Part shown: positions 7,147-14,600 of the stretch, one piece after another
Layout: each line of letters opens with the position of its first letter
Numbering within the stretch: the first letter of the stretch is position 1
Source: Candidatus Izemoplasmatales bacterium
Lineage (GTDB): Bacteria > Bacillota_I > Bacilli_A > Izemoplasmatales > Hujiaoplasmataceae
Direction of reading: 5' to 3'
Assembly: GCA_028691335.1 (NCBI GenBank)
Contig: JAQUZK010000012.1
Coordinates: 1-15,432 of the forward strand
Length of the DNA stretch: 15,432 nucleotides
Notes under the pieces: generated by a model
Told to the model about the DNA's origin: nothing
Databases searched by the model: none
Seen by the model: the letters and a program-made list of their open reading frames with translations, nothing else
Made by a program: the position numbers and the translations under genes

Positions 7147-7175
7147 ATTTTATCTAAATATAGACTTAATATCAA
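7147..7175 (-). promoter_or_regulatory. Sigma-A type promoter for the OppB-type permease gene
   Basis: Minus strand TTGATA (7175-7170), a 17-nt spacer and TAAAAT (7152-7147) form a near-consensus promoter. The predicted start, near 7140, gives a leader of about 25 nt ahead of ATG 7114. It sits just after the pheT terminator, so the permease gene is its own transcription unit. Confidence 0.78.
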
Positions 7176-7202
7176 GGTCTATCTTAAAAATCAGCCATTT
7201 TT

Positions 7203-7230
7203 AAAGAAAAACGATCAAAATTGATCGTTT
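7203..7230 (-). terminator. Rho-independent terminator of pheST, overlapping the pheT stop
   Basis: Minus strand AAACGATCAA / TTGATCGTTT is a 10-bp inverted repeat (7230-7221 with 7218-7209) with a two-base centre (realistically a four-base loop), followed by TTCTTT. The pheT TAA (7231-7229) provides the first bases of the stem, so stop codon and terminator overlap. Confidence 0.85.
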
Positions 7231-9595
7231 AACCTCTTAGTTTTGCGTTTAATTTATTGTTTAAAGCATCAGTAATCTTATTTATTTGATTATCGACTTC
7301 TTTTGTTTCAAGAGTTCTATCAAAACTTGAAAACTCTAAACTCAAAGCAATTGATTTTAAATTTGATTTTTCTTCATCATAATAGACATCAAATATTTCC
7401 ACTGAGTTCAATGTTTTATTTCCGACTTCTTTGATTACACTCACAACTTCTTTAGCGCTAATATTTTTATCAAGCCAAATAGCTAAATCACGATTCACAC
7501 TAGGATACTTTGAGATTTCCTTATACCCCAACACATTTGTTTGATTTCGATTCAAAATATTGCTTAAGTCAATCTCCATAACGAATATATCCTTCAAACC
7601 TATTTTAATTTCTGTTTCTGGATGAATTTTACCTAGAAATCCACATACTTGATCATTCACTTTTACTAAAGCACTTATACCAGGGTGTAACTGTGGTAAT
7701 GTCTCTTTAGAAAGTTCAAAACTATATTCTGTAATTCCTAATTCCTTGAATAAAGTTTCTAATAAGCCTTTTATATAATAAAAATCAATTTCACAATTCA
7801 TTTTTTGCCAAGTTGAATTATTTATTTTTCCTGAAATAAGCGCTGCTAATTTAAGTTTTTCTCCATTTTTAAAATAAGTGTTAGCAATTTCAAACAACAA
7901 TACATCATCTATTTTTCTAGCTTTATTATAACTTAATACTCCCATCAAAGAAGGTAAAATCGAATGTCTTAAGTACTCTCTTTCCTTTGTTAAAGGATTA
8001 AGGATTCTAATGGTTTCACTTTCTTCTTGATCAAAAAGAGTAGCTAATTCTAAAGATACTAAAGAATATGTTTTTGTTTCCGAAAGACCTTTTCCTACAA
8101 AGTAGTTTCTAATTTGTCTAATAACACTTTGTTTATGATTCAAGCCCCCTTGGGTAGGTGTTATGGGTAGTGAAACAGGAATTTTATCATAACCATTTAT
8201 TCTGACGATTTCTTCTATAATATCTTGATAACTATCCATAGGTCTTCTTGATGGAACAGTAATTATATATTGGTCATTTCGATATTTGTATGAAAATCTT
8301 AATCTTCTAAAGATGTCTTCGACAACTTCAACAGTAAAAGCATAACCTGTTATAGAATTAATCTTATCTAGACTAAGTTTAATAGTTTTTTTCTTTGAGT
8401 TAATGTTATTATAAAAACTTGGATTACCGATAACTTTTGCATCTGCTAGTTCTACTAACAAGCTACAAGCATAGTTTAAAGCGTTCAAAGTTTCTTGATA
8501 GTCTATTCCTTTTTCAAAACGACTAGAAGACTCGCTTTTTAAATTAAGCCTGTTAGCGGTTTTCCTTACCTTCACAGGATTAAATATAGCACTTTCTAGA
8601 AGTATAGTTGTTGAAGAATTGTCAATTTCAGTATCTAAACCTCCCATTACTCCAGCTAAAGCAATTGGTTTTTCCCCATCAGTAATTACAATATCTCCAT
8701 CAAGTAAAGTTCTTTCTTCTCCGTCTAAAGTAGTTATTTTTTCTCCAGTAATTGCTTCTCTAACAATTATTCTATCACTTTTTATTTTTTCATAATCAAA
8801 AGCATGTAAAGGTTGTCCGTACTCTAGCATCACATAATTTGTAATATCAACAACATTATTGATAGGTCTAATTCCCGATGCAATTAGTCTTGATTTCAAC
8901 CAGTATGGGCTATCCTTGACTTTTACGCCTTCTAATACTTGGCCATAATAAACTGAACTGTCTTTAGTTTGAGTATAAATACTAACAGGGTTTTCTTTAG
9001 GCTCTCTATCTACTTTTACTTTTCTAAACTCTATATCAAGATCTAACATGCAAGCAACATCATAAGCAACTCCACGATAAGAAAGTAAATCTGATCTATT
9101 AGCGGTTAAATCTAACTCTAAAACAAAATCATCTAAACCTAAATATTGTAAAGGATTTTCTCCACAAGATGCATCTGATTCTAAAACATATATACCTTTT
9201 TCATCACTGTCAAATTCTTGGATTCCTAGTTCTTGTAATGAACAAATCATTCCAAAAGACTCTACACCACGAATTTTCGCCTTTTTAATTTTAAAATCAC
9301 CTGGTAAAACCGCTCCTACCTTCGCTACAATTACTTTTTGATTAACATCTACGTTTGGAGCCCCACAAATAATTTGCAAGATTTCATTACCTACATCAAC
9401 CTGACAAACATTTAACTTATCTGCGTTTTCATGTTTTTCCATAGATTTAACATGTCCAATCACAAGCCCATTGATATCTAATAGTTTTTCAAAACTAGAT
9501 ACCTCTTGACTCATTAAATTGAATTTTTTTACTAAATCAAATCCATCAAGTTTATTTTTAAAATATGTATTTAACCAATTTAATGATATCTTCAT
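7229..9595 (-). CDS. pheT: Phenylalanine--tRNA ligase beta subunit
   Basis: Beta chain of the heterotetrameric (alphaBeta)2 enzyme that charges tRNA-Phe; it holds tRNA-binding and editing domains. The 788 residues match the usual bacterial length (about 790-800). In order: N-terminal segment MKISLNWLNTYF; EMAP/OB-type tRNA-binding domain (about 40-150, GLVIGHVKSMEKHENADKLNVC region); B3/B4 editing domain (about 205-390); B5 domain (about 400-475, followed by EEIVRINGYDKIP); catalytic-like core; and the C-terminal FDX-ACB anticodon-binding domain from about 690 (KYPSVNRDLAIWL). The ATG start has a near-perfect RBS, AAGGTGGTGAT, which overlaps the pheS stop region; the two genes are 13 nt apart. 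Expression follows the T-box upstream of pheS. Confidence 0.97.
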   Translation of the reverse strand: MKISLNWLNTYFKNKLDGFDLVKKFNLMSQEVSSFEKLLDINGLVIGHVKSMEKHENADKLNVCQVDVGNEILQIICGAPNVDVNQKVIVAKVGAVLPGDFKIKKAKIRGVESFGMICSLQELGIQEFDSDEKGIYVLESDASCGENPLQYLGLDDFVLELDLTANRSDLLSYRGVAYDVACMLDLDIEFRKVKVDREPKENPVSIYTQTKDSSVYYGQVLEGVKVKDSPYWLKSRLIASGIRPINNVVDITNYVMLEYGQPLHAFDYEKIKSDRIIVREAITGEKITTLDGEERTLLDGDIVITDGEKPIALAGVMGGLDTEIDNSSTTILLESAIFNPVKVRKTANRLNLKSESSSRFEKGIDYQETLNALNYACSLLVELADAKVIGNPSFYNNINSKKKTIKLSLDKINSITGYAFTVEVVEDIFRRLRFSYKYRNDQYIITVPSRRPMDSYQDIIEEIVRINGYDKIPVSLPITPTQGGLNHKQSVIRQIRNYFVGKGLSETKTYSLVSLELATLFDQEESETIRILNPLTKEREYLRHSILPSLMGVLSYNKARKIDDVLLFEIANTYFKNGEKLKLAALISGKINNSTWQKMNCEIDFYYIKGLLETLFKELGITEYSFELSKETLPQLHPGISALVKVNDQVCGFLGKIHPETEIKIGLKDIFVMEIDLSNILNRNQTNVLGYKEISKYPSVNRDLAIWLDKNISAKEVVSVIKEVGNKTLNSVEIFDVYYDEEKSNLKSIALSLEFSSFDRTLETKEVDNQINKITDALNNKLNAKLRG

Positions 9596-9608
9596 CTAAA
9601 TCACCACC

Positions 9609-10634
9609 TTAAAACTGAGAATTGAATCGCAAATCATTAGTATATAATAATCTGATATCTTCTATTCCGTATTTTAGCATAGCTATTCTTTCTATACCCA
9701 TTCCAAGTGCAAATCCTTGGTACTTCATAGGATCATAACCAGCTGCTTGTAATACATTATTATTTACCATTCCGGCACCTAAAATTTCAATCCATCCAGT
9801 ACTTTTACACATCGAACATCCTTTTCCATTACATTTAAAACAGCTTACATCAACTTCAACTGATGGTTCAGTAAACGGAAAATATGAAGGTCGTAATCTA
9901 ATTTCTCTATTTTCTCCAAATAATTTCTTGGCTATTAATAATAGAGTCCCTTTTAAATCAGCTAGAGTAGTTAACTCATCAACTACTAAAGCTTCAACTT
10001 GCATGAATTGATGTGAATGTGTCTGATCATCATCATCTTTTCTATAAACAACACCTGGACAAATTATTTTCATGGGCTTGCGTTCCGCATTTGCCAATAA
10101 ACTTCTTACCTGCACTGGCGATGTGTGTGTTCTCATTAATATTTCTTCAGTGATATAAAAAGAATCCTGCATTTCTCTAGCCGGATGATCCTTCGGAAGA
10201 TTCAACATTTCGAAATTATATAAATCCGATTCAATCTCAGGACCTTCTTTTATTTCATAACCTAAACCTACAAAAATATCTTCTATCTCTTCTACAGTTT
10301 TTGTTAAAACATGTTTATGTCCTAAAGTAAAATCTCTTCCTGGCAAACTGATGTCAATTGCTTGTGCTTTTAACAAATCGTTAATCTTGCTTTTTTCCAG
10401 TTCTTCTCTTTTCTCATCAATCAGTTTTGATATTTCTTGTTTAGCTTCATTAATGAGTTTACCAAATAATGGTTTTTCTTCATTAGGCAGGTTCTTTAAC
10501 TCCTGCATTAAATCGTTGAAATCACTTTTCTTCCCTAAATACTTTGCTTTTACATCCAAAACATCATTATAAGTTTTACAACTCATAATTGATTTTTCTG
10601 CTTGAATAATCATTTCGTTTAACTTATTTTTCAT
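9609..10634 (-). CDS. pheS: Phenylalanine--tRNA ligase alpha subunit
   Basis: Catalytic class II subunit that activates phenylalanine with ATP and transfers it to tRNA-Phe. The 341 residues comprise an N-terminal coiled coil (about 1-90) that contacts tRNA and the class II catalytic core. Core elements are GRDFTLGHKHVL (99-110), DSFYI (157-161), THTSPVQVR (169-177), motif 2 GVVYRKDDDDQTHSHQF (194-210, R198) and motif 3 GMGIERIAML (311-320). A CxxCxGxGCxxC insert (C265, C268, C273, C276), followed by GWIEILGAG, is common in low-GC Gram-positive PheS. The start ATG 10634 is preceded by GGAGG six nt upstream. It is the first gene of the T-box-controlled pheST operon. Confidence 0.97.
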   Translation of the reverse strand: MKNKLNEMIIQAEKSIMSCKTYNDVLDVKAKYLGKKSDFNDLMQELKNLPNEEKPLFGKLINEAKQEISKLIDEKREELEKSKINDLLKAQAIDISLPGRDFTLGHKHVLTKTVEEIEDIFVGLGYEIKEGPEIESDLYNFEMLNLPKDHPAREMQDSFYITEEILMRTHTSPVQVRSLLANAERKPMKIICPGVVYRKDDDDQTHSHQFMQVEALVVDELTTLADLKGTLLLIAKKLFGENREIRLRPSYFPFTEPSVEVDVSCFKCNGKGCSMCKSTGWIEILGAGMVNNNVLQAAGYDPMKYQGFALGMGIERIAMLKYGIEDIRLLYTNDLRFNSQF

Positions 10635-10657
10635 AAAAAACCTCCATTAATATAAAG

Positions 10658-10684
10658 AAAAAAATCGCCCTATTAAGGGCGATT
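10658..10684 (-). terminator. T-box attenuator terminator
   Basis: Minus strand AATCGCCCT-TAAT-AGGGCGATT is a perfect 9-bp stem (10684-10676 with 10671-10663) followed by a T-run to 10658. It ends about 24 nt before the pheS start codon and is the off-state hairpin of the T-box. It probably also stops read-through from the upstream BI-1 gene. Confidence 0.93.
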
Positions 10685-10874
10685 ATAAATAACCGTGGTA
10701 CCACCTTAGTTCTAGTAAAAACTAGCACTTATAATCTTTTAACGCAAGATCTACGGAGAGGATTAGTCTCACTCCAAAGCTGAATTCGTTAGTTTTTGAT
10801 TAAATGCTCGCAGCAAATGCATTATTCTCTTAAATCATAAAAGTCTAACTACTAGTGCTTTATCTCAGTATTAA
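10658..10874 (-). promoter_or_regulatory. T-box riboswitch leader of pheST (specifier UUC, Phe)
   Basis: mRNA leader that senses uncharged tRNA-Phe by transcription antitermination. Seen directly: helix GTTAG (10849-10845)/CTAAC (10792-10788) above, and helix AAAGC (10861-10857)/GCTTT (10780-10776) below, an internal loop. Its 5' side holds AGTA (10853-10850) and its 3' side GAA (10787-10785), the loop E pair typical of T-box specifier loops. The specifier TTC (10784-10782) and a following A come next. The T-box core TAAGGTGGTACCACGG lies at 10708-10693, close to the AGGGTGGTACCGCG consensus, with its TGGT/TGGA-type bulge for the tRNA NCCA end. The terminator follows. The bases TAAGG can pair with CCTTA in the 5' part of the terminator, giving the competing antiterminator. 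A stem III candidate is CTAGT/ACTAG near 10710-10726. Confidence 0.95.
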
Positions 10875-10878
10875 CTAT

Positions 10879-10906
10879 ATTATAACAAATAAAATTTTTT
10901 TAACAA
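10879..10906 (-). promoter_or_regulatory. Promoter of the T-box leader and pheST
   Basis: Minus strand TTGTTA (10906-10901), a 16-nt spacer and a perfect TATAAT (10884-10879). Transcription would start near 10872, just before the T-box stem I. The -35 lies only 10 nt beyond the stop codon of the upstream BI-1 gene. Confidence 0.78.
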
Positions 10907-10916
10907 GAGTAAACTA

Positions 10917-11615
10917 CTATCTTCTTGATGTGATAGCTAGTAATCTTAACATTTCGATGTAAATCCATACGATTGTAACCATTAATCCTAAAGATAGAAT
11001 CCAACCAACTTGTTGATCAGCTCCTGAATCTACAAAATCTTTGATTCTTTGAAAATCCAATAATAAGAAGAACGCTGATAAACCAGCTGAAACAATTACT
11101 ATTAAGTAATAGAATCCGCTATTATAAAGTGATGGGATTATGAAGGTTAAGATACTCATAATTATTACGCTTATTAAAGCTACAACCATAAATGAAGCAA
11201 ACTTTTGATTAACTTTAATGATATTTGTCGCAAATAGCAATAACATAACCACAAACACAACTCCTGTTGTCAATATTGCTGTTGGCACAATTCCTTCAAA
11301 CTCTAAAGCATACATCAACGAAACTATTCCTAGAACCATTCCTTCGGCAGCGGCATAAATAACACCAAAGATTGGCGCTAGTTTAACCGATCTAGTCCCT
11401 ACTATTACAGATATGAAAGCAATAATCATCGCTCCAATTACCCATGTCCAACTAATTTCGTTTAAGTTAGTCAAAGTTAAATATGCAGAAATAGCAGCTA
11501 CAGCTATCAATAAAACAGTCTTTATAGCTACATTCGCATAAGTTAATGGTTTATCGCTAACATAAGCATAACTTCTTGCTGATTTAAAAACGGGATTTGA
11601 ACTATTCATTCTCAT
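10917..11615 (-). CDS. Bax inhibitor-1/YccA family membrane protein
   Basis: Polytopic inner-membrane protein of the BI-1/TMBIM superfamily, whose characterised relatives (B. subtilis YetJ) are pH-sensitive calcium leak channels; bacterial roles are otherwise poorly known. The 232 residues start MRMNSSNPVFKS; the SSNPVF segment is typical of the bacterial COG4760/BaxI_1-like branch. Seven hydrophobic spans can be drawn (about 29-50, 57-73, 80-103, 111-133, 139-160, 168-187 and 204-226). D187 at the end of span 6 (LLLDFQRI) matches the conserved acidic residue of the family, whereas span 7 has Glu221 rather than an obvious Asp. ATG 11615 has AGGAGGT six nt upstream; the inner ATG 11609 lacks such spacing. 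It is monocistronic by context, between polC and the pheST leader. Confidence 0.85.
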   Translation of the reverse strand: MRMNSSNPVFKSARSYAYVSDKPLTYANVAIKTVLLIAVAAISAYLTLTNLNEISWTWVIGAMIIAFISVIVGTRSVKLAPIFGVIYAAAEGMVLGIVSLMYALEFEGIVPTAILTTGVVFVVMLLLFATNIIKVNQKFASFMVVALISVIIMSILTFIIPSLYNSGFYYLIVIVSAGLSAFFLLLDFQRIKDFVDSGADQQVGWILSLGLMVTIVWIYIEMLRLLAITSRR

Positions 11616-11647
11616 GTAAATACCTCCTAATAATACTTTCGAATAAT

Positions 11648-11676
11648 ATTATAATACAAAATTATGAAGTTTGTAT
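11648..11676 (-). promoter_or_regulatory. Promoter region of the BI-1 gene with an inverted repeat
   Basis: Minus strand TATAAT (11653-11648) is a perfect -10 with a weak -35. A perfect 7-bp inverted repeat, ATACAAA-9 nt-TTTGTAT (11676-11670 and 11660-11654), directly abuts the -10 and covers the spacer and -35 area. It could be an operator or, less likely, a weak end hairpin for polC; it lacks a T-run and is followed by the -10. Confidence 0.5.
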
Positions 11677-11685
11677 GAAGATTTT

Positions 11686-14600
11686 TTAAAAATCGAAAAT
11701 TGAAATTTGATTTTTATCAATCATACCATCAAAAACTCCTAAATCTTCTAATTTTTCAAACAAAACAGTTGATAATTTTGTTCTATCTTTTATATCTTGT
11801 TTCGATATAAACTCTTTTTCTTTTCTAGCATCAACAATAGACTGAGCTGCTTTATCACCCATTGAGTCGATAACTATAAACGGTAGAATTAATGATTTTT
11901 TATCATCAGATATAACAAAATCTTTTACTTCAGACTTGTATAAATCTATTGGTTTAAAACTTAAATTTCTCTTAACCATTTCAAGCGCAACTTCCAATAC
12001 TGTTTGTAAATCTTGTTCTCTATTTGAAGCATCTTTTCCTTTTGCTTTAATTTCATTAAGCTTTTCTATTATAGAATCTTCTCCACCGTATAATACATCA
12101 ACATCAAATGTTACAGCTCGTTTTGAAAAGTAAGCCGAATAAAAATAAATAGGTTGATAAAGCTTGAACCAAGCAATTCTCATAGCCATTAAAACATAGG
12201 CAGTAGCGTGGGCTTTAGGGAACATATACTTAATTTTAGAACAAGACCAAATATACCATTCTGGAACTTTATATTTTCTCATCTCGTCTGCGTAGGAAGC
12301 CCATTTACTAAGATTAGTAATAGCTTTTCCTTTTCTAACAAACTCCATAATTTCAAAAGCTAATGTCGGTTGTAAACCAAAAGAGATTAAATCGACCATA
12401 ATATCATCACGGCAGCCGATAACATCTTTAAAATCTATTTTTCCAAACTCTCTGTTTTTCCCTAAAATTAAAGATTGAGAATTACCATAATAAACATCTG
12501 TACCATGAGATAAACCGGATATCTTAACTAAATCCGCGAATGATCTAGGTTTAGATTCAGATAACATGCCTCTAACAAAACTAGTCCCCAACTCTGGAAC
12601 TCCATATGAAGCTACATCAGACATTATATCATCACTAGTCAACCCTAAAACTTCCGTCCCTGATAACATTCCATAAACATCAGCGTCATCTACAGGAATA
12701 TCTTTAGGATTATCAAAAGGAAAATCTTGAGGATTACCTTTTACCAAATCCATCAAATATCTAATAACAGTTGGATCATCATGTCCAAGAACATCTAATT
12801 TAAATAGATTATTTTCAAATGAATGGTACTCATAATGAGTTGTCTTCCAATTAGTATCTTTTGAATCACCTGGATATTGAATAGGAGTAACATCAAATAT
12901 AGAACGATTATTTGGAACAACTACAATTCCTCCTGGATGTTGTCCGGAACTTCTCTTTGAACCTTCAATTCCTTTAGCCAACCTCGCCATTTCGGCGTGT
13001 CTTACTGAAACTGGCTCTAAACCTTGTTTTTTTCTTTTTAAATTAAGTTTGTTATAATACTCTTTCACCATCGCAAAAGAAGTTTTTGCGGCACACGTTC
13101 CAATAGTTCCAGCTCTAAAAGCATAATTAGTTCCAAATAGTTTTCTGATATATTCATGAACTTCACTTTGATACTCACCAGAAAAATTAAGATCTATATC
13201 TGGAGTTTTATCACCTTTAAAACCTAAAAAAGTTTCAAAAGGTATATCATGACCATCCCTTATCAAATGAGTAGAACAAATAGGGCATTCAGCTTTTGGT
13301 AAATCCCACCCACAGTCTGTATTCTCAAAAACATCACTATTTTCCTTTTCAAACTCGGTTTCACCATATAATTGCTTTTCTTCTTCAGTTTTCTTAAAAG
13401 CAGTAAAATGGCATTTAGGACAAACATAATGAGGTGGCAAAGGATTAACTTCAGTAATATCCATCAATGTAGCCACAAAAGAAGAACCGACAGAACCTCT
13501 AGAACCTACTAGATATCCATCATCTAATGATTTTTTTACTAACAAGTGAGAAATATAATAGATTGTTGAAAAATGATGTTCGATAATAGAAGATAACTCT
13601 TTATCAACACGTTTTTTAACAATTTCAGGTAATGGAGAACCATAAATTTCTTCAACTTTTTCTTTAACCATGTTTTCAACTTTATGGCTTATCGAAGGTA
13701 TTCCTTTTTCCGCTAAAAATTCATCAGTTGGTGCATATAACTCATTTGGTATAATAGTTATCTCTTCAACCATGGTCGCAACAGTTTGTGAATTTTTAAC
13801 TACTATTTCATAAGCAACATCAGTTCCTAAAAAACTAAATTCTTCCATCATTTCTTCTGTTGTCATAAAGTATTGATTAGGTTTTAAATCCTTATAATAA
13901 AGATCGTGAAAACCGCCTCCCCCAACTAAAGGAGTGTTAATCATAATCTCTCTATACTTATAGTCACTAGGATCTAAGTGATGAACATCTCCGGTAGCCA
14001 CTACCGGTATATTTAACTCTTTTCCTACTTCAACAATTTTCTTTATCACTCTTTGTATTACATTTTTCCAATTAGGAGTTTCTGTTTCCATAAATCGGAA
14101 ATAACTCAAAGGCTGAACTTCTAAATAATCATAGTATTTGGCTTCTTTTACTAACTCTCTTCTAGTTTTGTTAAGAGCTATATCAAAAAATATTGAATTA
14201 AAACAACCACTTGAAACCAAAAGACCTTCACGATGTTTGTCTAGATATGACTTGAGTACTTTTGCTTCTCGATCATAATATGTTGTTAAACCTTCAGAAA
14301 GAATTTTATATAGATTTTTCAAACCAGATTGTTCTCTAACTAACAAATTAATATGTTTTGGGTAAGGAAACTTATATACTTCTTGTGGATTGATTACTAA
14401 ATTGATATCCTGAAAGCGAGTAATTCCATTTTTTCTCAAATTCTTTACTAAATGTAAAAATATTTCAAACAATGCTTTTGTATCATTTATAGCTCTATGA
14501 TGTCCATCTAAATTGACTTTATAGTATCTACTTAAACTCTTTAAATCAAATCTAGCCTTATCAGTTATTAAAGCTTTAGCTAGCATTAAAGTATCTATAG

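Noticed and set aside
10351..10572. Plus-strand open frame opposite the PheS coiled coil
   Set aside because: Ser/Phe/Leu-rich translation is what the antisense of a Lys/Glu-rich coiled coil produces; no RBS or domain.
10891..10916. Terminator directly after the BI-1 gene
   Set aside because: The short AAAATTTT symmetry has no G/C stem and lies in the pheST promoter spacer; the T-box hairpin is the first credible termination site downstream.
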